Both the position numbers and the translations under genes were made by a program. The notes beneath the pieces are model-generated. The model saw only the letters and a list, made by a program, of their open reading frames with translations. It searched no databases and was not told the origin of the DNA. Source: AC-51 sp963749895 (lineage in GTDB: Bacteria > Actinomycetota > UBA4738 > HRBIN12). From it: a stretch of DNA of 64,000 nucleotides. Shown here piece after piece: positions 20,327-30,344 of this stretch. How positions within the stretch are numbered: position 1 is the first letter of the stretch; the number at the start of each line of letters is the position of its first letter. Where the stretch lies: assembly GCA_963749895.1 (NCBI GenBank), contig CAVVOG010000001.1, positions 868,001 through 932,000 of the forward strand, read 5' to 3'.

Positions 20327-21603
20327 AGGTCCTGGTCGTGGGGGGTGGGGGGCGCGAACACGCGCTCGCCTGGCGTCTCGCGCGCGATCCGACCGTGACG
20401 CGCGTGTTCGCGACCCCGGGGAACGCCGGGATCGCCCAGGTCGCCGAGTGCATCGACGTCCGTGTGGACGACGTGGACGCGGTGACCGATCTGGTCGAGC
20501 GTCTCGACGCCGACCTCACCGTGATCGGCCCCGAGGCGCCGCTCGTCGCCGGCCTCGCCGACGCCGTGCGCAAGGAGGGTCGCGCCGTCTTCGGTCCGAG
20601 CGCCGCCGCGGCGAGGATCGAGGGTTCGAAGGCCTTCGCGAAGGACGTGATGGCGCGCCGAGGTGTGCCGACGGCTCGCGCCGGCGCGTTCGACGACGTG
20701 GAGAAGGCGGTGGCGTTCGTCGACGAGCTCGGGGGGGTGGCCGTGGTGAAGGCCGACGGCCTGGCCGCCGGCAAGGGCGTCACGGTCGCCACCGATCGGG
20801 CGCACCGCCGTGGCCGCGATCGAGGAGAGCCTGGTCGACGGCGCGTTCGGCGATGCCGGGCGCACGGTCCTCGTCGAGGAGCTCCTGGAGGGCCCGGAGG
20901 TCAGCGTCTTCGCGGTGACCGACGGGAAGGGCAGCTGCGCGTTGCTCGCCTCCGCGCAGGACCACAAGCGGGTCGGCGACGGCGACACCGGACCGAACAC
21001 CGGCGGGATGGGAGCGTACTCGCCGGTCCCGATCTTGGACCCCGAGGTCGAGACGCACATCCTCGACACCGTGATCGCGCCCGTCGTCGACGAGCTTCGC
21101 CCGTACCGGGGGGTCCTGTTCGCCGGGATGATGCTCACCGCCGAGGGACCGAAGGTGCTCGAGTTCAACTGCCGGTTCGGCGATCCCGAGACCGAGGTGC
21201 TGATGCCGAGGATGCCGAACCAGGTCGGCACGCTCCTGCACGCGTGCGCGACCGGTCGGCTGGCGTACGAGGCCGGCCATGCCGGCGTCGACGACGGCGC
21301 GGCGGTGACCGTGGTGATGGCGAGCGGCGGCTACCCCGGCCCCTACGAGACGGGCAAGGTCGATCACCGGGGTGGAGGAGGCCGACGCGCTCGAGGGCGT
21401 GACGGTCTTCCACGCGGGAACGGCACGTGACACCGAGGGCCGGCTCGTCACCGCCGGCGGGCGTGTCCTGTCGGTGACCGGGACGGGGGCGACGATCCGT
21501 GAGGCGCGTGAGCGCGCGTACGCGGGCGTCGGGTTGATCGACTTCGAGGGCGCGCACTGGCGCCGCGACATCGCCGCGCTCGCGGCGGAGGAGGGACACA
21601 TGA
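20323..21603 (+). CDS. purD: phosphoribosylamine-glycine ligase (frame broken by three single-base insertions)
   Basis: PurD makes GAR from phosphoribosylamine and glycine. The protein is complete only across three frames: MKVLVVGGGGREHALAW up to GLAAGKGVTVATDRA, then VAAIEESLVDGAF through ASGGYPGPYETGKV, then TGVEEADALEG to the end. Deleting one base at about 20801-20804 (CGCACC to GCACC), one G at 21362, and one G from the run at 21593-21595 restores a single 425-residue protein ending at TGA 21601-21603 with an ATGA overlap to purE. As written, the last segment instead runs in frame into purE. All three errors are single-base gains, so assembly error is more likely than a pseudogene. Confidence 0.85.
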
Positions 21604-22072
21604 GCGAGGAGACACCGCTCGTCGGGGTACTGGCCGCCTCACCGGCCGAGCTGCCGATCATGCGGCAGACGGGCCTGATCCTGGAGAAGTTCGGCGTGCC
21701 GCACGAGGTCCGGATCATCTCCTCGTCGCGGAACCCCGATCTGGTCGACGAGTGGGCCCGCACCGCGTTCGAACGAGGCGTCAAGGTCGTGGTGTGCTCG
21801 ACCGGCCTCTCGGGCCACCTCGCCGCGGCGGTCGCCGCTCGCACGATCATCCCGGTGATCGGTGTCCCGATCGCGTCGTCGCCGCAGCTCGTCGGGAACG
21901 AGGCGCTCGCGATCACCGCGCAGATGCCGACCGGTGTCCCGATCGCGGCGGTCGGTGTCGACGCCGCGGTGAACGCCGCGATCCTCGCGACCCAGATCCT
22001 CGGGGTCGCCGACGAGGAGCTCCAGGCGAAGCTCTGGCGGTTCAAGGACGACCTGGCGGAGGGCCTCAAGCT

Positions 22073-22076
<4 letters not shown>
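21600..22076 (+). CDS. purE: PurE-family N5-CAIR mutase/AIR carboxylase, divergent active site
   Basis: This 158-residue protein has the PurE fold and length, with QMPTGVPIAAVG and NAAILATQIL matching the conserved C-terminal half. The usual active-site motifs are altered: the GSxSD loop reads ASPAE (about 13-17), SAHR reads SSSR (41-44), so the catalytic His is a Ser, and the following loop reads STGLSGHL rather than GAGGAAHL. GGAGGAGGG precedes the ATG. Its place between purD and purB supports the AIR to CAIR step, but either the mechanism differs or a PurE paralog is elsewhere. No purK is seen in the window. Confidence 0.8.
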
Positions 22077-23383
<1,307 letters not shown>

Positions 23384-23384
23384 C

Positions 23385-24332
23385 GTGAGCCTGGCCGCGC
23401 AGGGGAAGGTCCGAGACATCTACGACGTGGGCGAGGACCGTCTGCTGATCGTCGCGACCGACCGGATCAGCGCCTTCGACGCGATCTTGCCGAACCCCGT
23501 CCCCGGGAAGGGCCGTGTCCTGACCGCGTTCTCGTTGTTCTGGTACGAGCGCGTGAAGGACCTCGTTCCGAACCACCTCGTGACCGCACGACGCTGGGAG
23601 TTCCCGGTGCCGTTCGCGCACGAGACCTTCCTGTCGGGCCGGGCGATGCTCGTGCGGAAGGCCCGCGTGATCCCGATGGAGTGCGTGGCCCGTGGCTACC
23701 TGTCGGGGAGCGGATGGGCGCAGTACCGCGAGGGCGGCGAGGTGTGCGGGATCGCCCTGCCGGCCGGCCTGGTCGAGTCCGACCGGCTGCCCGAACCGAT
23801 CTTCACCCCGACCACGAAGGCGGCGGCCGGCCACGACCTGCCCCTCACGCCCGACGAGGCGCGCACGCACGTGGGCGAGGGGCTCTACGAGCGCCTCAAG
23901 GAGCTCACGATCGGCGTGTACGAGCGGATCGCCGCGACCGCCCTCGAGCGGGGTGTCATCGTCGCGGACACGAAGTTCGAGTTCGGGTTCGACGTGGCGA
24001 CCGGAGCGCTGACGTTGGTCGACGAGGTCGGGACCCCCGACTCGTCCCGGTTCTGGCCCGCCGACGCGTACGCGCCGGGACGGGCGCAGCCGTCGTTCGA
24101 CAAGCAGTTCGTGCGCGACTGGCTCGACGCGAGCGGCTGGGACCGCGAGCCGCCGCCGCCGGACCTGCCCGCCGAGGTCGTCGCGAAGACCGCGCTGAAG
24201 TACCGGGAGGCGTACGAGCGGATCACCGGCGAACGATGGGATCACTACGACCAGCGCATGGGCGTGCTGGAGGAGGCCGACTGGCAGACGTGCGCGATCA
24301 ACCTCGATCGCCTGCGGGAGGAGCACGGATGA
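23385..24332 (+). CDS. purC: SAICAR synthetase
   Basis: PurC joins CAIR and aspartate using ATP. The 315-residue protein starts with GTG after GTGGAGGCG. It carries the ATP-binding GKVRDIYDVG loop, the catalytic region MECVARGYLSGSGW, the VADTKFEFG motif and the DEVGTPDSSRFW motif. The length fits the longer SAICAR synthetases. It sits one base after purB and overlaps purS by four bases (ATGA). Confidence 0.97.
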   Translation: MSLAAQGKVRDIYDVGEDRLLIVATDRISAFDAILPNPVPGKGRVLTAFSLFWYERVKDLVPNHLVTARRWEFPVPFAHETFLSGRAMLVRKARVIPMECVARGYLSGSGWAQYREGGEVCGIALPAGLVESDRLPEPIFTPTTKAAAGHDLPLTPDEARTHVGEGLYERLKELTIGVYERIAATALERGVIVADTKFEFGFDVATGALTLVDEVGTPDSSRFWPADAYAPGRAQPSFDKQFVRDWLDASGWDREPPPPDLPAEVVAKTALKYREAYERITGERWDHYDQRMGVLEEADWQTCAINLDRLREEHG

Positions 24333-24587
24333 CGACGTTCACGTTCGAGGTGCTGGTATCGCTGAAACCTGGTCTGTCCGATCCGGCCGGGCAAGGCCGT
24401 CGAGTCGTCGCTCGGACCGCTCGGCTGGTCGAACGTCTCCCGCGTGCGCGTGGGCAAGCACATCAAGCTCGACGTGGAGGCCGACGACGAAGCCACGGCG
24501 ACCGCCCAGGTCGAGGACATGGCGCGCCGGCTGCTGTCGAACCCGGTGATCGAGGACTTCCGGGTGCTGGAGGTGTCCTCGACGTGA
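24329..24587 (+). CDS. purS: FGAM synthase subunit PurS (single frameshift)
   Basis: PurS is the small structural subunit of the PurLQS FGAM synthase. The start MTTFTFEVLVSLKPGLSDPAG is followed by a frame break at the G-run 24389-24391. Removing one G restores the continuous family sequence GKAVESSLGPLGW, then VRVGKHIKLDVEAD, ending in VIEDFRVLEV and TGA 24585-24587 for 85 residues, the usual length. The stop then overlaps the purQ GTG. Probably an assembly error. Confidence 0.85.
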
Positions 24588-25300
24588 CCGCGACCCCTCG
24601 GGTCGGGGTCGTGACCTTCCCCGGCTCGCTCGACGATCGCGACGCCCTGCATGCGGTCGAGCTGATGGGTGGGACGGGCGTGGCCCTGTGGCACGCGGAG
24701 CACGACCTGATGGGGGTCGACGCCGTGATCTTGCCCGGCGGGTTCTCCTACGGCGACTACCTGCGCTGCGGCGCGATCGCCGCGCGCGCGCCGCTGATGG
24801 AGGAGATCGCGGCGTTCGCGGCCGGCGGCGGGCCTGTGCTGGGGATCTGCAACGGGTTCCAGATCCTGTGCGAATCGGGGCTCCTGCCGGGGGCGCTGAT
24901 CCGCAACCGTTCGCTGCGGTTCGTCTGCCGCGACGTGCACCTGCGGGTCGAGACGACCGAGACGGCCGTGACGACCGGCCTGGCCACGGGGGAGACCGTC
25001 GAGATCCCGATCAAGCACGGCGAGGGGCAGTGGGTCGCGACCGCCGAGCAGCTCGCGCGGGTCGAGGACGAGGGGCTCGTCGTCTTCCGATACGCGTCGC
25101 CCGACGGTGCGGTCGACGACGATCACAACCCGAACGGCACGACGAACAACATCGCCGGTGTTCGCAACGAGGCCGGCAACGTCGTCGGGCTGATGCCGCA
25201 CCCCGAACACGCGGTCGATCCCGACGTCGGGCCGACCGGCGGACAACCGCTGTTCGCCTCGTTGCTGCACGCGGCGCTGCGGCAGGGGGTGGTGACGTGA
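24584..25300 (+). CDS. purQ: FGAM synthase glutaminase subunit
   Basis: PurQ supplies ammonia from glutamine to PurL. The GTG start overlapping purS gives 238 residues of class I amidotransferase, with the nucleophile Cys in VLGICNGFQIL and the His/Glu pair in MPHPEHA. The early VVTFPGSLDDRDA motif is typical of PurQ. Both ends overlap neighbours by four bases, indicating tight coupling with purS and purL. Confidence 0.96.
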   Translation: MTATPRVGVVTFPGSLDDRDALHAVELMGGTGVALWHAEHDLMGVDAVILPGGFSYGDYLRCGAIAARAPLMEEIAAFAAGGGPVLGICNGFQILCESGLLPGALIRNRSLRFVCRDVHLRVETTETAVTTGLATGETVEIPIKHGEGQWVATAEQLARVEDEGLVVFRYASPDGAVDDDHNPNGTTNNIAGVRNEAGNVVGLMPHPEHAVDPDVGPTGGQPLFASLLHAALRQGVVT

Positions 25301-27501
25301 CCGACGAGACCCCCCTGCACCGCCGGCTCGGGCTGAAGGACGAGGAGTACGAGCGGATCACCGAGACGCTCGGACGCGAACCGAACCCCACGGAGCTCGC
25401 GATGTACTCGGTGATGTGGAGCGAGCACTGCTCCTACAAGTCGTCAAAGGTCCACCTGCGATCGCTCCCGACCGAAGGGTCGGCCGTGCTCGTGGGTCCC
25501 GGCCAGGACGCCGGGGCCGTCGACGTCGGCGACGGCATCGCGGTCGTGTTCAAGATGGAATCGCACTCGCACCCGAGCGCGATCGAGCCGTACCAAGGCG
25601 CCGCGACCGGGGTCGGAGGGATCGTCCGCGACATCGTGTCGATGGGCGCTCGTCCGGTCGCGCTGATGGATCCGCTGATGTTCGGCCCGCTCACGCAGGA
25701 GCGGAACCGGTGGTTGTTCGAGGGCGTGATCGCCGGGATCGGGGGGTACGGCAACTGCATCGGCGTCCCGACCGTCGGTGGGGAGATCCGGTTCGCCGAG
25801 CCGCATTCCTCGAACCCGTGCGTGAACGTGATGTGCGTCGGGATCGCGGAAGCCGACGGGCTGGTCACGTCGACCTCCCTCACGCCCCACGTGGGGTCGT
25901 ACATGGTCCTGTACGGGGCGGCGACGGGACGTGACGGGATCGGAGGCGTGTCGGTCCTGGCGAGCGCCACGATCGAGGAGGGGAGCGAGGGGTCACGCCC
26001 GAGCGTCCAGATCGGCGACCCCTTCGCCGAGAAGCTGTTGATCGAATCGTCCCTCGAGCTGATCGGATCGGGGCTCCTGGAGGGGCTCCAGGACCTCGGC
26101 GGCGCCGGGCTGACGTGCGCGCTCTCGGAGAGCGCCGCGCGCGCCGGGATGGGAGCCCTCGTCGACCTCGACGCGGTGCCGCTGCGCGAGCAGGGGATGG
26201 AGGCGTTCGAGGTCCTGATCAGCGAGTCGCAGGAGCGGATGCTCGCGATCGTCCATCCGTCGCGGCTCGACGAGGTGAAGGAGGTCTGCGCACGCTGGGG
26301 CCTGGCCACCGCGGTCGTCGCCGAGCTGGTCGAGGGCGGCGGCCTCGAGGTCCGGATGGGCGGCGCCGTCGTCGCGCGCGTTCCGGCGCGCTCGCTCGCC
26401 GACGACGGCCCCGAGTACGAGCGGCCGCTGACGCCGCCCGAGGTCGCCGAACCCGCCGAGGACCCGACCTTCCAACCGTTCGAGGGTGACCTCCGCGATG
26501 CGTTCTCCGCCGTCCTCACCTCGCCGAACGTGGCGGGCAAGCGATGGGCGTTCGAGCAGTACGACCAGCGGGTGCAGGGCAACACGGTCGTCGGGCCGGG
26601 GAGCGATGCCGCCGTCGTGCGGGTCCCCGGCACCCTGAAGGGCCTCGCGATCTCCACCGACGGGAAGGGCCGCTACGGGCGGCTCGACCCCTACCTGGGT
26701 GCGATGCACGCGGTCGCGGAAGCGGCGCGGAACGTCGCGGTGAGCGGTGCGACCCCGCTCGCGATCACGAACTGCCTGAACTTCGGGAACCCGGAGCGTC
26801 CGCTCGTGATGTGGCAGTTCGCGGAGTCGATCCGAGGGATGCGCGACGCGTGCCTCGCGTTCGACACGCCGGTGACCGGCGGCAACGTCAGCTTCTACAA
26901 CGAGTCGGGCGACAGCGCGATCGACCCGACCCCCGTGATCGGGATGGTCGGCCTCCTCGAGGACCATCGCCTGCGTCTGCCGAGCGCCTTCCCCGGGGGC
27001 GGGCTCGCCGTCTACCTGCTGGGCGAGACCTTCCCCGAGCTGGGGGGGTCCGAGTTCGCCGAGGTCGTGCTGGGCGTGGTCGCCGGCACCCCGCCGGCGC
27101 TCGACCTGGGGGCCGAGCGCGCCCTGTACGACCTGCTGGGCGCCGCGGCCCGTGCGTCGCTCCTGCGCAGCGCCCACGACTGCGGGGACGGTGGCCTCGC
27201 CGTCGCGCTGGCCGAGTGCGCGATCGGCGCCGGCCACGGCTTCGCGGTCACGATCGGTGGCGATCTTCCGATCCACGTCGCCTTGTTCTCCGAGTCGGCG
27301 TCGCGAGCGGTCGTGACGGTGGCGCCTGCCGACGAGGGTGCGTTCGAGCGGCTCGCGACCGACCACGGGGTGCCGTGGGCGCGGATCGGGGAGACCGGCG
27401 GACCACGCGTGGTGATCGCCGATGTCCTCGACGTCACCGTCGGGGAGCTGACGGAGGCATGGGAGATGGCGATCCCGCGCCTGCTGGGCGAGGCCTCGTG
27501 A
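25297..27501 (+). CDS. purL: FGAM synthase large subunit (small PurL type)
   Basis: PurL catalyses ATP-dependent amidation of FGAR to FGAM with PurQ and PurS. The GTG start at 25297 gives 734 residues, the length of the small PurL type that needs the other two subunits. Motifs include the SEHCSYKSS opening, the KMESHSHPSAIEPY substrate loop, GGNVSFYNES, and the C-terminal HDCGDGGLAVAL. The frame upstream of 25297 is a shadow through purQ. Confidence 0.97.
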   Translation: MTDETPLHRRLGLKDEEYERITETLGREPNPTELAMYSVMWSEHCSYKSSKVHLRSLPTEGSAVLVGPGQDAGAVDVGDGIAVVFKMESHSHPSAIEPYQGAATGVGGIVRDIVSMGARPVALMDPLMFGPLTQERNRWLFEGVIAGIGGYGNCIGVPTVGGEIRFAEPHSSNPCVNVMCVGIAEADGLVTSTSLTPHVGSYMVLYGAATGRDGIGGVSVLASATIEEGSEGSRPSVQIGDPFAEKLLIESSLELIGSGLLEGLQDLGGAGLTCALSESAARAGMGALVDLDAVPLREQGMEAFEVLISESQERMLAIVHPSRLDEVKEVCARWGLATAVVAELVEGGGLEVRMGGAVVARVPARSLADDGPEYERPLTPPEVAEPAEDPTFQPFEGDLRDAFSAVLTSPNVAGKRWAFEQYDQRVQGNTVVGPGSDAAVVRVPGTLKGLAISTDGKGRYGRLDPYLGAMHAVAEAARNVAVSGATPLAITNCLNFGNPERPLVMWQFAESIRGMRDACLAFDTPVTGGNVSFYNESGDSAIDPTPVIGMVGLLEDHRLRLPSAFPGGGLAVYLLGETFPELGGSEFAEVVLGVVAGTPPALDLGAERALYDLLGAAARASLLRSAHDCGDGGLAVALAECAIGAGHGFAVTIGGDLPIHVALFSESASRAVVTVAPADEGAFERLATDHGVPWARIGETGGPRVVIADVLDVTVGELTEAWEMAIPRLLGEAS

Positions 27502-28235
27502 CGGGTTCCGTGCCGATCCGTGCCGTCACGTTCGATCACTGGGCCACCCTGGTTCGCGACCGGGGCGGGATCCGGTCGTTCCAGATCGCCGCGTGGGACG
27601 AGGTCCTGGCCGACGCCGGGTTCCGCGTCTCGCGCGCCGATCTCGAGGCCGCCTTCGAGGCCAACTGGCAGGTGTTCGAGACCCGCTGGCGCGGGAACGT
27701 CCAGCACGGGCCCGCGGCGTCGACACCGGTGATCTTGGAGCATCTCGGTCTCGACGTGCCACCCGAGGTGCGGGCGCGGCTCGTCGAGGCGTTCGCCGAT
27801 GCGGGGCATCGCGCGGCGCTCGACGTCGCCCCGGGGATCGCCGAGACCCTGGGGGAGCTGCGCGCCGCTGGCATCCGCGTCGGCATCGTGTGCGACGTGG
27901 GGCTGACCCCGTCGCAGGTGCTGCGTTCCCGGCTCGAGGGGTTCGGGTTGCTGTCCTGGTTCGACCACTGGTCCTTCAGCGACGAGGTCGACTGCTTCAA
28001 GCCGTTCCCCGCGATCTTCGCGCACGCCCTGGAGGGGCTCGGGGTGGACGACCCCGCCGCGGTCGTCCACGTGGGCGACCAGCGGCGCACGGACGTAGCC
28101 GGCGCGACGGCGTTCGGGATGACGAGCGTCCGGTACACGGGCTGGGTCGACGACCCGCCCGAGCACGGACCCGAGGCGCACGCGGTCGTGGCCGATCACC
28201 GCGACCTGCCGGCCCTGCTCCGACGGATCGCGTGA
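27498..28235 (+). CDS. HAD-superfamily hydrolase
   Basis: This 245-residue HAD hydrolase begins at a GTG overlapping the purL stop. The nucleophile motif reads FDHWATLV, with Trp at the D+2 position instead of Asp. Motif II lies near VCDVG, the conserved Lys in CFKPFP, and the metal-binding motif IV is HVGDQRRTDVAGA. Lack of the D+2 acid suggests a dehalogenase-like or weakened phosphatase chemistry. As the last gene of the purine operon it may clean up a phosphorylated intermediate, but that is inference. Confidence 0.85.
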   Translation: MTGSVPIRAVTFDHWATLVRDRGGIRSFQIAAWDEVLADAGFRVSRADLEAAFEANWQVFETRWRGNVQHGPAASTPVILEHLGLDVPPEVRARLVEAFADAGHRAALDVAPGIAETLGELRAAGIRVGIVCDVGLTPSQVLRSRLEGFGLLSWFDHWSFSDEVDCFKPFPAIFAHALEGLGVDDPAAVVHVGDQRRTDVAGATAFGMTSVRYTGWVDDPPEHGPEAHAVVADHRDLPALLRRIA

Positions 28236-28275
28236 GCTCGTTTCACGTTCCGGACGCCCCGCGCGTTGTTCGGGT

Positions 28276-28746
28276 GTGGGAGCCGACGTGAACGCCACGC
28301 CCTTCGAGCGATTCCTCGACGGGCACGCCGAGCTGGTGATGCGGTACCTGGCCGTGGCGGTCGGGCCGGCCGACGCCGAGGACGTGTTCCAGGAGACGTT
28401 CCTGGCGGCGCTGCGCGCCTGGCCCCGGGTGGTGGACGACGGGCGCCTGGAGCGGTGGATCCTGCGGATCGCCTCGCGCAAGGCGCTCGACCATCACCGA
28501 CGCCGGCGGACGCGCCCCACCCCGGTCGAGGAGGTCCCCGACCGGGCGGTGACCGACGACGTCCCCGACCACGCGGTATGGGACGCGGTCGCGACGCTGC
28601 CCGAGGCGCAGCGCGAGGCCGTGCTCCATCGGTACGCGCTCGACCGCACGTACGCGCAGATCGCCGAGGCGCTCGGCGGGACGCCGGAAGGAGCGCGCGC
28701 GAACGTGTACCAGGGGATGAAGAGGCTGCGGGAGGCGATGGGATGA
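28276..28746 (+). CDS. ECF-type RNA polymerase sigma factor
   Basis: This protein of about 156 residues has sigma region 2 (GPADAEDVFQETFLAALRAW) and region 4 (LPEAQREAVLHRYALDRTYA, then an HTH through ANVYQGMKRLRE). The start could be GTG 28276 or GTG 28288. There is no recognisable anti-sigma gene; instead the ATGA overlap couples it to an O6-methylguanine methyltransferase, which suggests control of a DNA-alkylation response, although no target promoter was identified. Confidence 0.9.
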   Translation: MGADVNATPFERFLDGHAELVMRYLAVAVGPADAEDVFQETFLAALRAWPRVVDDGRLERWILRIASRKALDHHRRRRTRPTPVEEVPDRAVTDDVPDHAVWDAVATLPEAQREAVLHRYALDRTYAQIAEALGGTPEGARANVYQGMKRLREAMG

Positions 28747-29360
28747 ACGACCGGACGGCGATCCTGCGGGCGGCGAGCCGTGAGGCGGCGGCACGGACCT
28801 CGGGCGCGAGCGAGCGGATGCTCGCGCGGGCCTCGGAGGAGCACCTCCTCGACGTGGTCCTCGGCGAGACCGACAGCCCGATCGGGCGGCTGCTCCTGGC
28901 AGTCACCCGCAGGGGCTTGGTGACGGTCGCCTTCGACGACGAGGAACGCGACGCGGTGCTCGAGCGGCTCGCCCGTGAGGTGTCACCGCGGATCGCGACC
29001 ACACCTGCGGCGACCGACGAGGTCCGTCGTGAGCTCGACGAGTACTTCGCTGGGCAGCGCCGGCGGTTCGATCTTCGCGTCGACCGTCGGCTGATGCATC
29101 CGTTCGCGAAGGAGGTCCTGACCGCCACGAGCAGGGTCGGGTACGGGCGTCTGGCCACCTACGGCGAGATCGCGGCTCGGATCGGCCGGCCGAAGGCGGC
29201 ACGGGCCGTCGGCGCGGCGCTCGGCTCGAACCCGGTCCCGATCGTGGTGCCCTGCCATCGGATCGTGGGCGTCGGCGGTCGGCTCACCGGCTACGCGGGC
29301 GGGCTCGATCGCAAGGAGCGCCTGCTCACGCTCGAAGGCAGCCTCCTGCGAACGACCTAG
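28743..29360 (+). CDS. methylated-DNA-protein-cysteine methyltransferase (Ogt/MGMT)
   Basis: This suicide enzyme transfers O6-alkyl groups from guanine to its own cysteine. In 205 residues it has the acceptor motif VPCHRIVG (Cys at about 171), the preceding TYGEIAARIG helix-turn-helix, and the asparagine hinge region in GSNPVP. The first 45 residues are a helical extension not part of the MGMT fold (REAAARTSGASERMLARASE), perhaps a remnant of a regulatory domain linked to the coupled sigma factor. Confidence 0.93.
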   Translation: MNDRTAILRAASREAAARTSGASERMLARASEEHLLDVVLGETDSPIGRLLLAVTRRGLVTVAFDDEERDAVLERLAREVSPRIATTPAATDEVRRELDEYFAGQRRRFDLRVDRRLMHPFAKEVLTATSRVGYGRLATYGEIAARIGRPKAARAVGAALGSNPVPIVVPCHRIVGVGGRLTGYAGGLDRKERLLTLEGSLLRTT

Positions 29361-29514
29361 GCCGAAGGTCTGCAAGATCCGCGTGGGTCGGGCCGAACCT
29401 ATGCACGCTCCTGCCTGAGCGATCCGCGCCGGCCTCGCGCACGGATGCCGGGTGTTCGGACCGTATCCGGGGTCGGCGACCCGCCGGCCCACGATCTGTA
29501 AGGGAGGGAACACG

Positions 29515-30219
29515 ATGCGCATCCGCGCTCGGGCGATGAGGGTCCTCGTCGCCACGATGCTCGTCGGTGGCCTGTTCGCGGCCACCGCCACCTCGGCCCA
29601 GGCCACCCACACCAGCACGAAGGCGAAGCTCACGCTCGTGCACGGCATCGCCGGCAACGACGGCCGTTTCGCGGTCGACATCTCCGTCTACCGCCTCGCG
29701 GCGGGTTCGACCGTGGTCCAAGACGTGACCTACGGCACGGTCAGCGACCCGATCCGCCTCGACGCCGGTCTGTACTGGATCGGGATCCGTCCCGACGGTG
29801 CCCCTCGCTACAGCAAGCCGGTGCTCTCCAAGTGGATCTGGCTGGGGCCGGGGGCCGACAAGGCCGTCGTCGCGCACCTGTCCGCCGACGGAACGCCGAG
29901 GCTGTCCGTGTACCGCAACGACATGAGCAACCCCGGTGACGGGAACGCCCGCATCACGATCCGTCACAACGCGGCCGTGGGCCCCGTGGACGTGTTCGCG
30001 AACGGCGGGAAGGTCGTGTCGGGCCTGGCGAACCCCTACCAGGCGAAGCTGGCGGTCCCCGCGGACACCTACCGGATCCGCGTGGCGCTGGCGAACGGCG
30101 GCCCGACCGTCCTGGACGCGCCGCTGTCCTTCGCAGCGGGGACGAACACGTTCGTGTACGCCACGCTCGACCAGAACGGGAACTTCAACCCGCTCCTGGA
30201 CGTCCGCGCCACCCGTTGA
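29515..30219 (+). CDS. secreted DUF4397-domain protein
   Basis: This 234-residue exported protein has a signal peptide of about 30 residues with positive N-terminus and hydrophobic core VLVATMLVGGLFAATATSA, probable cleavage after AQA. The mature part has two DUF4397-like beta modules: KLTLVHGIAGNDGRFAVDISVY and ARITIRHNAAVGPVDVFANG. It may be a cell-surface or adhesive protein; the function is not established. AGGGAGGG precedes the ATG. The 154-base gap before it (29361-29514) shows nothing else recognisable. Confidence 0.85.
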   Translation: MRIRARAMRVLVATMLVGGLFAATATSAQATHTSTKAKLTLVHGIAGNDGRFAVDISVYRLAAGSTVVQDVTYGTVSDPIRLDAGLYWIGIRPDGAPRYSKPVLSKWIWLGPGADKAVVAHLSADGTPRLSVYRNDMSNPGDGNARITIRHNAAVGPVDVFANGGKVVSGLANPYQAKLAVPADTYRIRVALANGGPTVLDAPLSFAAGTNTFVYATLDQNGNFNPLLDVRATR

Positions 30220-30240
30220 CGTCGGAACGGTCCGACGCCT

Positions 30241-30273
30241 GAAGGGGCGGCCGCCTCCGGCGGTCGCCCCTTC
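30241..30273 (+). terminator. strong hairpin after the DUF4397 gene
   Basis: A 15-bp stem (GAAGGGGCGGCCGCC paired with GGCGGTCGCCCCTTC, one G-U pair) closes on a TCC loop, 21 bases after the stop. No U-tract follows, as is common for actinobacterial terminators. Confidence 0.75.
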
Positions 30274-30344
30274 GTCATCTCGATTCGCATCCGGGACCGT
30301 GGATGGGTAAGGATGTGTGCTCGACCCGTCCGAGGGAGGGCACC

